Source: Planctomycetia bacterium (GTDB lineage Bacteria > Planctomycetota > Planctomycetia > Pirellulales > PNKZ01). Taken from it: a stretch of 60,627 nucleotides of DNA. The translations under genes were made by a program, and so were the position numbers. Shown here piece after piece: positions 46,007 through 56,093 of this stretch (within the stretch, counting starts at the first letter, position 1; every line of letters starts with the position of its first letter). The notes beneath the pieces were generated by a model. It made no database searches. It had not been told where the DNA came from and was given only the letters and a program-made list of their open reading frames with translations. The stretch spans positions 1 through 60,627 of the forward strand of contig JAIOPP010000051.1 of NCBI GenBank assembly GCA_021413845.1, read 5' to 3'.

Positions 46007-49000
46007 ATGAAGACTCTTCGTTTTTGCGCTGCGCCGGCGTTCGCATTTTTTCTCGGCGCGGCCTTCGCGTCCGCTGTTGGGTTCGCCGCCGAGCCCGTCT
46101 CGTTCAATCGCGATATTCGGCCGATCCTCGCCGAGACGTGCTTTCATTGTCATGGCCCGGACCCGGGCTCGCGCAAGGCCGACTTGCGGTTCGATCGGGA
46201 AGAATCGTTCTTCGGCAAGAAGACGCCGCTGGTCGTTCCCCGGCGTCCCGAGGCGAGTCCTCTTTATCAGCGCATCATCTCGACCGATGCCGATCAGCAG
46301 ATGCCCCCTCCCGATGCGCACAAGCAACTCAAGCCGGAACAAAAGGAATTGATTCGCCGCTGGATCGCCGAAGGAGCTACGTGGCAATCGCATTGGTCGT
46401 TCCTAGCACCGGCGCGGCCGCAACCGGCAACCGTGAAGAACGGGGCTTGGACTCGCAACCCGATCGATCGCTTCGTGGCGGCGAAACTCGATGCGGTCGG
46501 TCTGGAGCCTGCCGCAGAAGCGGAGCGCGCCGTATTGTGCCGACGCGTGTTCCTCGACCTCACCGGCTTGCCTCCCACTCCCGAAGAAGCGCAAGCGTTT
46601 CTCAACGACAAGTCTCCCGAGGCTTACGAAAAGCTCGTCGACAAACTGCTGGCCTCGCCGCGCTACGGCGAACATCGGGCCCGCTACTGGCTCGACGCGG
46701 CCCGTTATGCCGACACGCACGGCATGCATTTCGACAACTATCGCGAGATGTGGCCGTATCGCGACTGGGTGGTCAACGCGTTCAACGGCAATCAACCGTT
46801 CGACCGCTTTACGATCGAGCAGATCGCCGGCGACTTGCTTCCCAACCCGACCGTCGAGCAGCGCGTCGCCACCGGCTTTCATCGTTGCAATATGACGACG
46901 AACGAAGGGGGAACGATCGCCGACGAGAACCTTGCCGGCTACGCTCGCGATCGTGTCGAAACGACCGCTTGGGTCTGGCTCGGGCTCACGGCCAATTGCG
47001 CCGTCTGCCACGATCATAAATTCGACCCGATCACGCAGCGCGACTTCTACGCGATGAGCGCGTTCTTCCGCAACACGACGCAAGGTTCGCACGACGGCAA
47101 CATCAAAGACACGAAGCCGGTATTGTTCTTACCTCAAGGGCCGGATGCGGCGCGCTATCAAAAGCTCGCCGGCGAAGTCGTCGCGGCGAGAGAAACGTTG
47201 GAAAAGCGGCGCACACCGGCGGGCAAAGCCGCCGAGGTGTGGCAGAAGACAGTGCAGCCGGCCGAAGTCGATTTGGCCGAGACAGCTCTCACCGTTCACG
47301 CACCGCTGCGCGAAGGAGAAGGGAGCGCAACGACGGTGCGCTTGGCCGAGGGCCGTGCCACGCTCGTCGAATCGCCGGAGAAGCTCCAATGGCAAGCCGA
47401 TGGTCGGCTCGGCCCGGCGTTGCAGTTCGCTGCCGAGACGTCGCTCGACCTGGGGGACCTCGGCAACTTCGAGCGCGACCAAGCGTTCTCCGTAGCGCTC
47501 TGGGTCCGCGCGGCCGAAAAGCTCAACGACGGGGCGCTGGTCGTGCGCTCGATCGCCGGCGGCAAAGGAGACGCTTGGAAGCTCGCGCTCCAGCAAGGGA
47601 AGCTCGGCTTCACGTTGCAAACGGTCGACGGCAAGAACGTGATGCGCGTCGTCACGCGCAATGCGATCGCCCCGCCGGGTAAATGGGTCCACGTCACGGC
47701 GACCTACGACGGCTCCGGCACCGACGCCGGGATGCAACTCTACGTCGGCGGCGCACTCCAAGAGACCCCGCCGCGCGGCGTGAAGCTGGAATCGACGTCG
47801 AAAGCGCCAGGCACGCTCTTCATCGGCCAAGTGTCGACGAAGAAGATCGAGCGTTTGGTCGGCGGCGCGGTACAAGACGTGCGCATCTACGGCCGACGAC
47901 TCACCCTGAGCGACGCTCGCACGCTCGCGCAACTTCCGGAGACTCAAACCGCCGCCGCGATCACGGCAGCGAAGCGCAACGCGGATCAAAAGGCGAAGCT
48001 CGCGACGTTCTATCTCGAAAACTTGGACGCCCCCTATGTCGCGGTCGCCGACCAAGTCCAACGCCTCGACGACGAACGAAAGGCGATCGAGGCGCGGGCC
48101 GTCGTCACGCACGTGCAAGAAGAGAAGCCCAACTCGCCGGCGATGGCGAACCTGCTGATGCGCGGCCAATACGACAAGCTCGGCGAGAAAGTAACGCCGG
48201 CCGTGTTCTCGGCCCTGAACCCGCTCCCCGCAGATACCCCTAAGAATCGGCTCGGCTTGGCTCGTTGGCTGGTCGACCCGCAGAATCCGCTGACGTCGCG
48301 TGTCACCGTGAATCGCTTCTGGCAAGAAGTGTTCGGCACCGGGCTCGTGAAGACATCGGAAGACTTCGGCATCATGGGGGACGCACCGAGCCATCCGGAA
48401 TTGCTCGATTGGCTCGCCGTCGAGTTTCGAGAAAGCGGTTGGAACGTGAAACACCTGTTCCGGCTTATGGTGACCTCGGCGACGTATCGCCAGTCTGCCG
48501 CGGCGACTCCCGCGAAGCTGGCCGTCGACCGTGAGAATCGTTTGTTCTCGCATGGTCCCCGGTTCCGCATGGACGCCGAAATGATTCGCGACTACGCCTT
48601 GGCGGCCGGCGACACGCTCACCGCGCGCATGGGAGGTCCGAGCACGAGGCCTTATCAGCCCGATGGCCTGTGGGACATCGTCGGCCTGCCCGGCGGCAAC
48701 ACGCGCGACTATAAGCAAGACACGGGCGAGAATCTTTATCGACGGAGCCTCTACACGTTCTGGAAACGAATGGCCCCGCCACCGAATATGGAGACCTTCA
48801 ACGCTCCGGTACGCGAGATCAGCTGCTTGCGCCGCGAGCGCACGAACACGCCGCTCCAAGCGCTCGTCACATTGAACGACCCACAGTTCGTCGAAGCTTC
48901 GCGCAACGTAGCGCAACTCGTACTGAAGCAAGGAAAGGGCGACGCGAAACAAACGCTCGATCTCGCGGCTCGGCGTATTTTGTGTCGGCCGTTGCAGGCA

Positions 49001-49192
49001 CAGGAAGCGAAAATCGTCGAGACGGAGTTGGCCGAACTCCTGAGCTACTACCACGGCCATAAATCCGACGCCGAAGCGCTGATCAAAGTCGGCGAAAGCA
49101 AGCCGGCCGCCGATCTAGATCCGGCCCAACTCGCCGCTTGGACGAACCTTTGCAATCTGCTCCTGAACATGGACGAAGCATTGAATAAGTAG
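46007..49192 (+). CDS. Planctomycete cytochrome-domain protein (PSCyt1-DUF1549-LamG-DUF1553)
   Basis: 1061 residues. Signal peptide about 1-28. The N-terminal PSCyt1 region has a heme-c-type CFHCH (45-49). DUF1549 covers about 150-360 and ends with a second CxxCH-like motif, CAVCH (331-335) in NCAVCHDHKFDP. A LamG/concanavalin-like sandwich (about 440-640) follows. DUF1553 (about 740-1000) includes RVTVNRFWQEVFGTGLVKTS and CLRRERTNTPLQALVTLNDP. This order is a hallmark of planctomycetes and related phyla. These proteins are exported; they are thought to act in polysaccharide use, though the reaction is not established. It is followed 28 bases later by the DUF1501 gene. Confidence 0.95.
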   Translation: MKTLRFCAAPAFAFFLGAAFASAVGFAAEPVSFNRDIRPILAETCFHCHGPDPGSRKADLRFDREESFFGKKTPLVVPRRPEASPLYQRIISTDADQQMPPPDAHKQLKPEQKELIRRWIAEGATWQSHWSFLAPARPQPATVKNGAWTRNPIDRFVAAKLDAVGLEPAAEAERAVLCRRVFLDLTGLPPTPEEAQAFLNDKSPEAYEKLVDKLLASPRYGEHRARYWLDAARYADTHGMHFDNYREMWPYRDWVVNAFNGNQPFDRFTIEQIAGDLLPNPTVEQRVATGFHRCNMTTNEGGTIADENLAGYARDRVETTAWVWLGLTANCAVCHDHKFDPITQRDFYAMSAFFRNTTQGSHDGNIKDTKPVLFLPQGPDAARYQKLAGEVVAARETLEKRRTPAGKAAEVWQKTVQPAEVDLAETALTVHAPLREGEGSATTVRLAEGRATLVESPEKLQWQADGRLGPALQFAAETSLDLGDLGNFERDQAFSVALWVRAAEKLNDGALVVRSIAGGKGDAWKLALQQGKLGFTLQTVDGKNVMRVVTRNAIAPPGKWVHVTATYDGSGTDAGMQLYVGGALQETPPRGVKLESTSKAPGTLFIGQVSTKKIERLVGGAVQDVRIYGRRLTLSDARTLAQLPETQTAAAITAAKRNADQKAKLATFYLENLDAPYVAVADQVQRLDDERKAIEARAVVTHVQEEKPNSPAMANLLMRGQYDKLGEKVTPAVFSALNPLPADTPKNRLGLARWLVDPQNPLTSRVTVNRFWQEVFGTGLVKTSEDFGIMGDAPSHPELLDWLAVEFRESGWNVKHLFRLMVTSATYRQSAAATPAKLAVDRENRLFSHGPRFRMDAEMIRDYALAAGDTLTARMGGPSTRPYQPDGLWDIVGLPGGNTRDYKQDTGENLYRRSLYTFWKRMAPPPNMETFNAPVREISCLRRERTNTPLQALVTLNDPQFVEASRNVAQLVLKQGKGDAKQTLDLAARRILCRPLQAQEAKIVETELAELLSYYHGHKSDAEALIKVGESKPAADLDPAQLAAWTNLCNLLLNMDEALNK

Positions 49193-49220
49193 ACGTTTTC
49201 ACTTACCGCCGCGAATCGCT

Positions 49221-50699
49221 ATGAACCCTCTCGATACATTCCGCCAACTTGAAACGCGCCGTCAATTCTTCGGCCACGGCAAGAACGTCGTCGGCGCGGC
49301 TGCGCTAAGCGCTCTGCTCGGCCGCGAAGCCGGCACCGCGCATGGTGCCGCTCCCACTGCGGCGATAGCGCCTGCCGGCATCCGGCTTCCCGGACAGCAC
49401 TTCGCACCCAAAGCCAAGAACGTGATCTATCTGCACATGGTCGGCGGGCCTGCGCAAATGGATCTCTACGATTACAAGCCGACGATGCGGAAGTGGTTCG
49501 ATAAAGACCTGCCCGAGTCGGTCCGCATGGGCCAGCGTCTGACGACGATGACTTCGGGACAAGCGCGGTTTCCGATTGCGCCGTCGAAGTATAAGTTTGC
49601 CCAGCACGGTAAGAGCGGCATGTGGGTCAGCGAGTTGTTGCCGAACACGGCGAAATGCGTCGACGACATCTGCTTCATTCGTTCGCTCAACACCGAGGCA
49701 ATCAACCACGAGCCCGCCATCACGGCGATGCAAACCGGCAGCCAAGTCTCCGGTCGTCCGTGCTTCGGCTCTTGGGCTTCCTATGGGCTCGGCTCGCTCA
49801 ACGAGAACCTGCCGACGTTCGTCGTGCTCGTCGCCGTGCCGACGAACCGAGAACAAGAGCAAGCCATCTCGGCCAAGCTCTGGTCGAGCGGCTTTCTACC
49901 GGGCCACTACACGGGCGTTGCTTTTCGCAGCAAAGGCGATCCGATTCTCTACATCAACAACCCGGCCGGAGTGCCGACGGAAGTGCGCCGTCGCATGCTC
50001 GACGGGCTCCGTTCGCTGAACGAACAAACATTCCGCGCCGTCGGCGATCCGGAAACGCAAACGCGCATTCAGCAGTATGAAATGGCGTTCCGGATGCAAG
50101 CGAGCGTGCCGGAACTAACGGCCTTCGAGACGGAATCGGCAAGCACGTTCAAACTCTACGGTGAAGAAGCGAAGAAGCCGGGCTCGCTGCCCAACAGCAT
50201 GCTCATGGCTCGCCGCCTCGTCGAGCGGGGCGTCCGCTTCGTGCAAATCTATCACAACAATTGGGACCATCACGCCAACGTCGCCGGCCGTATGCCCGTG
50301 CAATGCCAAGACGTCGATCGTGCCACCTACGGCCTGATCAACGACCTGAAACAGCGCGGCATGTTCGACGATACGCTGATCATCTGGGGAGGCGAGTTCG
50401 GACGCACGATCTACTCGCAAGGAGGCCTCACGGCGGAGAACTACGGTCGCGACCATCATCCTCGTTGCTTTACGATGTGGATGGCCGGCGGCGGCGCGAA
50501 AGGAGGCACGGTCTACGGCGAAACCGATGAATTCAGCTACAACATCGTGAAAGACCCGGTCCACATCCGCGACTTCCATGCGACCGTGTTGCAACTCTTA
50601 GGCTTCGACCACATGCGCTTCACTCATAAACACCAAGGCCTCGACTTCCGCCTCTCGGGCGTCGAACCGGCAAGAGTGATCAAGGAGTTGTTGGCATAG
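49221..50699 (+). CDS. DUF1501 (sulfatase-fold) protein
   Basis: 492 residues. The N-terminus has a twin-arginine-like signal (TRRQFFGHGKNVVGAAALSA), so it is probably exported folded. The body belongs to DUF1501, related to the alkaline phosphatase/sulfatase fold: VIYLHMVGGPAQMDLYDYKP, SGMWVSELLP, FVQIYHNNWDHHANV and TLIIWGGEFGRTIYSQGG are family motifs. The invariant Cys/Ser-formylglycine motif of true sulfatases is not evident. It sits 28 bases behind the DUF1549/DUF1553 gene. This pairing is constant across planctomycetes, so both are expected to work together. Confidence 0.93.
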   Translation: MNPLDTFRQLETRRQFFGHGKNVVGAAALSALLGREAGTAHGAAPTAAIAPAGIRLPGQHFAPKAKNVIYLHMVGGPAQMDLYDYKPTMRKWFDKDLPESVRMGQRLTTMTSGQARFPIAPSKYKFAQHGKSGMWVSELLPNTAKCVDDICFIRSLNTEAINHEPAITAMQTGSQVSGRPCFGSWASYGLGSLNENLPTFVVLVAVPTNREQEQAISAKLWSSGFLPGHYTGVAFRSKGDPILYINNPAGVPTEVRRRMLDGLRSLNEQTFRAVGDPETQTRIQQYEMAFRMQASVPELTAFETESASTFKLYGEEAKKPGSLPNSMLMARRLVERGVRFVQIYHNNWDHHANVAGRMPVQCQDVDRATYGLINDLKQRGMFDDTLIIWGGEFGRTIYSQGGLTAENYGRDHHPRCFTMWMAGGGAKGGTVYGETDEFSYNIVKDPVHIRDFHATVLQLLGFDHMRFTHKHQGLDFRLSGVEPARVIKELLA

Positions 50700-50725
50700 A
50701 AGCCTGCCCGCAACTTTCGGCTGTC

Positions 50726-53011
50726 TCACGTTGATGCTTGCCGCTTGCGACCGCCGAACAGCGTCGCGCATGCTGCGATCAAACAGCCCCCCAGCGCCAA
50801 GAGCGAGACGATCCTGCCGTAATAAATTCCGCCGGATTGGAACTCGAAATCGACGCGATGCTTTCCCGCTGGAACGACGCATCCCATGAAATCTCCATTC
50901 ACTCGCTCAGTCGTCGTCGGTTGCCCATCGATGCGAGTTTGCCAGGCCCCATCGAAGCTCTCGGAAAGTACCAACAACTGCCGATCCGGAGCATCGACAT
51001 TCACGGAAATGCGCTGCGGCTGATCGTCGGCGAGCGTGGCGGTTCCAGGCGTGGAAGGGGGCACGTCGATGGCGTGCGTCACCAGCGCCGTGGTATCGAC
51101 ATCGATGCGATTGATGTCGGTCTCCGGCGTGTCGCTCGTTTGAGTCTTGCTGACCAACCGCACGCGCGGAAGCGGATTTGGAACCGGACACCACCCCTCG
51201 TTCTTGGGCGTCTTCACCCCCGCGACCAGCGAATCCATATTCGCTGGTTGCCAGAACCAGGAGACGTCGGCAACGCGCAGAGAATTCAAATCGGAATAAA
51301 TCAAACGCTTATTGGGGTAGAGACCGGCATAGCCGGTAATTGCGCGATAGTTCAACAGCAGGCTCGTCGTATCGACTTGAGGAAGTATCCAGACACCGGG
51401 CGTACCCCAGTCGGCAAAGCGTCCTTTGTGGTCGGGAGGTAGAGCAAGCCGAGCCACGAATTGATCGAACGTCGGCAATTTGCGCCAACAGACGTCGGTC
51501 CTAATATCGGCCACGCTGAAGAAACCGAGGTCGAGGGCCGTCCAAATAACCAGAATGTATAGACCGGCTCGAATTCCTCGAGCCGCCAAGGTCAATCCGA
51601 GCGCCGCGATTCCGATCATCACGGGCCCCATATAGAACTGCGCCTGAATATGGCGATCGGCTTGCTTGTAGTTCATCTCCTTGGCAATGATTAATGCCAT
51701 CACGACCGACCCGACAAAAGCCAACCAAGGCAATGTTAAATGTCGCCAGGGAGTCTTGATCTTGTCCCGAGTGGTAACCATCAATCGCGAAAAGGCGACT
51801 GCGGAAATGATAGCCATGCCGAACTGCGTAAGAGTTAGGTATCGACAAGGAGCTCGCAACGTCCCTGCGACGGGCAACCAAAATTGCAGGTAATATAGTT
51901 TTCCGTTCAATCCCATCGACAAGACGGCGCTGAGCACGACGAAGGCGAAGGCCCAGATCGACAGGTGCAAAAGAGATCGCGACGATGCCGGTGGGGACCG
52001 AGTTTCCGCTTCGTTGCTTGACGAAGTCGCAGGCGCGGCCGACCGATGGTATGCAGCCGTGAGCCACCAGAGGGTCAACAACAAGGGCGCGGCGCCCAGA
52101 TAGGTCGTTAGAAACACCATTCGAGTGCGATACGGAGCGACGACATCGAGAAACGCCTCCGACTCGATGACCGGATGAGGCAGAATATATCGATCGCCGG
52201 CCGCGCGCGTCGAGGATGCGAAAACCGAGTAAGTTGCAAACAGCTGCACCGCGCCGACGCATAGCCCCAACAACATTCCGCCGATCACCAGAGCCCAACT
52301 GCGCCACCCCGCTCGTTGTTGAGTCAGCACGTAAGCAGCGTAAAAAGCCGCCGTAATCATCGACATCCACAACGATTGAGGATGACCTAATAGAATCATC
52401 GAACCTGTCAAAAGGGCGATGCCGACACACGACCGACATTTGAGCTGCAACGACGTCGCATATGCGCCGACGTCAATGGCCCAGAGCAACCAAGGTATAT
52501 GCGCTAGGATGGTCGTTAGCTGTGGTTGCTGCGTGTGTTGCACAAATTGCAACGAAAACGCTGCGAGCAACCCACCCATCCAAGCGCCACCCCGGCCGAT
52601 ATGCTTGCGGAGAAAAACAACCATGCCGGCTAATACCAGCACCATAGGAAGCACGACTTCGATGCCATAAGCCTGATCGAACGGTAACCAGCGATACATT
52701 AACCAATGCAAAGGATGGTATGGCCCGTGCTGCCCCTCGCCGGTCAGAAAGAAGCCGCCGAAAAGGTGCGGAACCCAATCGATAGGCACGCCTTCTTGCA
52801 GGCATTTAGCATAGTAATGGCGAATCGGTAGCTCGAACCAACCCAGGTCGCCGTGAACCGGAAGCCGCCCACGAAAAATCGGCGTTAAGAAGAATGCCAG
52901 GAGCACACCGGAGGCAAGCATCAGGCAGGCTACCAGACTTTTATCCGAAGCTGCCCATGTCTTAAATCTGCCTTCGGGCTTGGGAAGCGGCGAATTCGAG
53001 TCGGTACTCAT
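50726..53011 (-). CDS. YfhO-like multi-spanning membrane protein
   Basis: 761 residues from ATG 53011, or 785 from a GTG at 53083. About a dozen hydrophobic helices lie between 35 and 520 (e.g. LVACLMLASGVLLAFFLTPI, VVLPMVLVLAGMVVF). A large non-membrane C-terminal part (about 530-715) follows, then a last helix near the end. The N-terminal periplasmic loop HGDLGWFELPIRHYYAKCLQ resembles YfhO/GT-C-type glycosyltransferases that use lipid-linked sugars. It is the last gene of the minus-strand polysaccharide cluster, 33 bases from the GT2 gene if the longer start is used. A role in adding sugar to a surface polymer is likely but not shown. Confidence 0.7.
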   Translation of the reverse strand: MSTDSNSPLPKPEGRFKTWAASDKSLVACLMLASGVLLAFFLTPIFRGRLPVHGDLGWFELPIRHYYAKCLQEGVPIDWVPHLFGGFFLTGEGQHGPYHPLHWLMYRWLPFDQAYGIEVVLPMVLVLAGMVVFLRKHIGRGGAWMGGLLAAFSLQFVQHTQQPQLTTILAHIPWLLWAIDVGAYATSLQLKCRSCVGIALLTGSMILLGHPQSLWMSMITAAFYAAYVLTQQRAGWRSWALVIGGMLLGLCVGAVQLFATYSVFASSTRAAGDRYILPHPVIESEAFLDVVAPYRTRMVFLTTYLGAAPLLLTLWWLTAAYHRSAAPATSSSNEAETRSPPASSRSLLHLSIWAFAFVVLSAVLSMGLNGKLYYLQFWLPVAGTLRAPCRYLTLTQFGMAIISAVAFSRLMVTTRDKIKTPWRHLTLPWLAFVGSVVMALIIAKEMNYKQADRHIQAQFYMGPVMIGIAALGLTLAARGIRAGLYILVIWTALDLGFFSVADIRTDVCWRKLPTFDQFVARLALPPDHKGRFADWGTPGVWILPQVDTTSLLLNYRAITGYAGLYPNKRLIYSDLNSLRVADVSWFWQPANMDSLVAGVKTPKNEGWCPVPNPLPRVRLVSKTQTSDTPETDINRIDVDTTALVTHAIDVPPSTPGTATLADDQPQRISVNVDAPDRQLLVLSESFDGAWQTRIDGQPTTTERVNGDFMGCVVPAGKHRVDFEFQSGGIYYGRIVSLLALGGCLIAACATLFGGRKRQAST

Positions 53012-53116
53012 GTGTTTATTTTTATGACGAAAGTTCGAGCGACAAGAAGCATTGTGTTCGATGTTGGGTCGGTCAGTGTTCACACTTGACGAAGACCGCT
53101 ACGCATTGCGCCTTGC

Positions 53117-53917
53117 CTAAGCCGCGCGACGCGAGGGAGCTTCAAAGTCGGCGGTTCTCCGCGATACAGGCGGCGAAGACCATCGAAAACGGATAAAGAT
53201 CCGTAGTAGGTCGAGGCCGGCAGTCACGAAATGCCGCGGGCGGAGTTTAGATCCTGCAACATCCTCCCAACGGAGCAGCGGCACTTCGACGATCTCGCGC
53301 TCGGACTGTAAATCGGATCGGGCTCGCGCCAGCAGCTCGACGTCGAAACACCATGCGCTCGAGAACGGCTCGGCGAAGATGCGCCTCGCTAAACCGGACT
53401 CGAAGAGCTTGGCGCCGCACTGCGTGTCGTAGACCGGCATGCGAATCGCGATGCTGGCGATCGTCGCGAATATTCGTCCGAGTAAATGACGGCGACGGCG
53501 GCGGACGATGGTAGCGCCCAATCGCCGGATTCGACTTCCGCAGAGCATTCCCACCGACTCGTGCTCGGCTGCGGCCGAGAAGAATCGCAGAAGCTCATCG
53601 AGCGGAGTCGCTAAGTCGGCATCCCAATAGCCGACGAAAGCTGCGGGGGCCTGTGCCAATGCATGCAACACGCCACGCCGAACCGCTTCGGCTTTTCCGG
53701 AGTTCCTTTTCAGATGATGCACGACTGCGCGGCCGCCGGCTGCGAGCGCTAGGCGTTCGAGCACTTCCGCCGTTCCATCACGACTGCCGTCGTTGACGAA
53801 ACAGAACCGCACCGCCGGATAACGGCGCATAAAGCTCGTAAACGCGGTAAGGTCGAGACGTTGTTCCTCGTTGAAGCAAGGAACGACTAACCACGTCGTC
53901 GGCATAGTGCGTAGCAT
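53117..53917 (-). CDS. Family 2 glycosyltransferase (dolichyl-phosphate-sugar synthase type)
   Basis: 266 residues. GT-A fold motifs: VVPCFNEEQRL at the start, FVNDGSRDGTAEVL, GKAEAVRRGVLHAL and the metal-binding GYWDADLATPLDEL, all typical of polyprenyl-phosphate glucose/mannose transferases. QCGAKLFESG is the later family signature. No C-terminal membrane helix is seen, so it is the soluble type. It probably makes a polyprenyl-linked sugar, which fits the YfhO/GT-C-like protein encoded next. Its start overlaps the methyltransferase stop by 31 bases (19 if ATG 53905 is used), so they are coupled. Confidence 0.9.
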   Translation of the reverse strand: MLRTMPTTWLVVPCFNEEQRLDLTAFTSFMRRYPAVRFCFVNDGSRDGTAEVLERLALAAGGRAVVHHLKRNSGKAEAVRRGVLHALAQAPAAFVGYWDADLATPLDELLRFFSAAAEHESVGMLCGSRIRRLGATIVRRRRRHLLGRIFATIASIAIRMPVYDTQCGAKLFESGLARRIFAEPFSSAWCFDVELLARARSDLQSEREIVEVPLLRWEDVAGSKLRPRHFVTAGLDLLRIFIRFRWSSPPVSRRTADFEAPSRRAA

Positions 53918-54678
53918 GAAAGTCCTGGAATACGGATGTGTGCTTTTGCCAAAAGTCGCGAAACGGACAAGTCGAAATTAAGCAGGCCCGTGTATAGACG
54001 GCGAGCTTGCGAACTTCCGTTCCAAGCGGAGATTTCCGTCCGTTGCAAGGGCGCAACAACTCCGGACTTCTCCAGAATCGTGCGCCCGGCACGAACCCAA
54101 AGCCCGGAAAGGAAACAGTACCCACCCTCTACCGGTTGCAAATCGGCGGCCGTCGCTAAGGCACGCAATCGCCCATAACTGTAGCGCCGATAATGCCCCA
54201 GCAATCGATCATGCGAGCAGTATAGAAACTGCATCGCGGGAACCGTTAGCAAGAAGTAAGCGTCGTCTCGCATCGACGAGTGCTCCGTAAGCGATCGGAG
54301 CAAGCCGACATCGTCGGCGACGTGCTCCAATACGTCCATGACGAGCGTTAAGCCGACCTGACCGTCCTCCGGATCGACATGCTCCATCGATGGGGAGAGA
54401 TGGAGATTCTCGATCCGATGCAAATCAGCGAAGCGCTCGTAGCTACTCTCTTCAAAAGCAGTGTCGACCGCATCCACGCGTACTTGAGGATAGGTCTCCG
54501 CTAGGTGCCGACTAATGAAAGCGTCGCCGCATCCTAGATCGAGTATGCGTCCCAAGCCTCCGGGTGATTGTTCGTGGAGTCTCCGAGCGAAGTCGGCGGC
54601 AAACGACCTACGGCTTAGCTCCCAGGGATGACGGGATACTTCTTGGTCGGCGAGCGTCGGTAGTTCACATAAATCCAC
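53887..54678 (-). CDS. SAM-dependent methyltransferase
   Basis: 263 residues, starting with GTG. The S-adenosylmethionine site is GRILDLGCGDAFISRHLAE (motif I), with acidic residue in VRVDAVDTAF (motif II) and GLTLVMDVLEHVADDVGLL (motif III). It is of the class I Methyltransf_11 type. The C-terminal 90 residues contain a hydrophobic patch. The target is unknown; in this cluster methylation of a sugar or polymer end is plausible. It overlaps the GT2 gene and follows the AlgJ-like gene by 71 bases. Confidence 0.87.
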   Translation of the reverse strand: MDLCELPTLADQEVSRHPWELSRRSFAADFARRLHEQSPGGLGRILDLGCGDAFISRHLAETYPQVRVDAVDTAFEESSYERFADLHRIENLHLSPSMEHVDPEDGQVGLTLVMDVLEHVADDVGLLRSLTEHSSMRDDAYFLLTVPAMQFLYCSHDRLLGHYRRYSYGRLRALATAADLQPVEGGYCFLSGLWVRAGRTILEKSGVVAPLQRTEISAWNGSSQARRLYTGLLNFDLSVSRLLAKAHIRIPGLSCYALCRRRG

Positions 54679-54749
54679 AGCAGGCCTCGCAGACTAAAAG
54701 GAGATGTTCTAGAGGGAATGATGTCGGCTGCGTCTCATCGGCGACAAGA

Positions 54750-56042
54750 TCAACGCCGGATGGCATTAACAGACGGCGACTGCTTTCGAGGACGCTCCGC
54801 AATTGCGGTATCGCGCGGAAGTGCTTGCGGTATGTAAGTCATCAACATCTTCTCGGCCGTTTCTTGGATCACAACATCGGGGCGTTCACGGTCGATGAAC
54901 TCCTCGGGAAACTCCAATTGCCAATGGCAGGAGAGCCGTTGCCAATGCTCGGAAAAATACTTGTGCATGTAGGGATAGAACGAGTCGTGCAACATCACTG
55001 CGCTACGAAGCGGGGCATCTGCAAGCCCCTGGGTCGCATGCCCTGGCCCCCCTTCCCACAAAACTTTCGCCTTCGATAAGCTCTTAGGCGCAATTCGGAC
55101 TTCGTAATCACCCGTCGGAAGTATGATGTCGAACTTTTTGGCGATCTTGCGAACGAACTCAGGAACATCGATCATCTGCGAGAGATCCCCTTCGCTTCGC
55201 GGTATCTCTTGCGCAACGACCTCGAACTGATCGAGCGGCATGATTTCGACACCCGGCAAATGCTTACTCAACCGCGACATCAAGGCGCGATATGCTACAT
55301 ACGCCCCGTAGTCGTTCCAATGCGTATCAGTTCGCTGATAGGTTTGCATTCGGCCCTTCGCGGCGATGAGATCGTCGCGTAAGTCGATGAACTCTAAATT
55401 CTTCACGCCTGCCAGTCGTTCCTTTAATTGATCCAAGCGGGAACGACGCCCTTGACGTCCGATGCGTTCCGGGACGTTCTCAGGATAGATCGTGTGAGGA
55501 TTAGGCGCGAACATGAGCACGTACAAGCATCCGCGCTCAGCAAGCCAAGCAGCCCTCGCTTCAACGACTTGCGCCCATTGCTCAAGTTCCACGTCACGCA
55601 GCGGCAACGTCGCGGTATAGTCTTCTTTCATGCAATGCCCGGAAAAGTAGAGCCACCCGTTTTCTCCGATGACGACCGAAGCTCCGCCACCCTTGCCGGC
55701 ATAAATAGGGCACTCGCTCACCACTCCGCAGAGTCGCCCGAGCGTATGCAATTGAATGAATCGACGACGCAAGCCGACGTAGTCGTTGAACCAGGTCTCG
55801 AAGCCTTTGGGAAACGCACGGACTTCGTCGAACTTCTTTTTCAGCGGCGCGTCGGCGAGCGGATGAATCGACGGAAATAAGTTGGGCATGCGTTTTTCGT
55901 GTCGATTCATGCACTCACGAGCCGCCTCGGGACGGATCATAAGAACCGGCAACGTGATGAAGGGGAGAAATAGAGCGATCATCGCGCGTTCGCTCCATAG
56001 TTGGATCCGCTGCGCGATGTTCGCGTCGTCGACCGTAGCCAT
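54750..56042 (-). CDS. AlgJ/AlgX-like O-acetyltransferase-associated SGNH protein
   Basis: 430 residues. One N-terminal membrane helix (about 18-38, MIALFLPFITLPVLMI) places the rest in the periplasm. The SGNH-like domain shows IGENGWLYFSGH near the start, the Asp-His pair in RTDTHWNDYGAYVAY and a Ser in AVMLHDSFYPYMHKYF, the same arrangement as in alginate acetylation proteins AlgJ/AlgX. It presumably moves acetyl groups from the MBOAT protein encoded 51 bases upstream onto a polysaccharide. The sugar polymer itself cannot be identified. Confidence 0.87.
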   Translation of the reverse strand: MATVDDANIAQRIQLWSERAMIALFLPFITLPVLMIRPEAARECMNRHEKRMPNLFPSIHPLADAPLKKKFDEVRAFPKGFETWFNDYVGLRRRFIQLHTLGRLCGVVSECPIYAGKGGGASVVIGENGWLYFSGHCMKEDYTATLPLRDVELEQWAQVVEARAAWLAERGCLYVLMFAPNPHTIYPENVPERIGRQGRRSRLDQLKERLAGVKNLEFIDLRDDLIAAKGRMQTYQRTDTHWNDYGAYVAYRALMSRLSKHLPGVEIMPLDQFEVVAQEIPRSEGDLSQMIDVPEFVRKIAKKFDIILPTGDYEVRIAPKSLSKAKVLWEGGPGHATQGLADAPLRSAVMLHDSFYPYMHKYFSEHWQRLSCHWQLEFPEEFIDRERPDVVIQETAEKMLMTYIPQALPRDTAIAERPRKQSPSVNAIRR

Positions 56043-56093
56043 ACGGCATCCTGCCTGAAACGAGTAAAGAAGAAGAGTTAGCGGCTAGCCGAA

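Noticed and set aside
47129..49060. A 643-codon open frame on the minus strand inside the DUF1549/DUF1553 gene
   Set aside because: Same antisense effect; the translation has no recognisable motif and the plus-strand protein is unmistakable.
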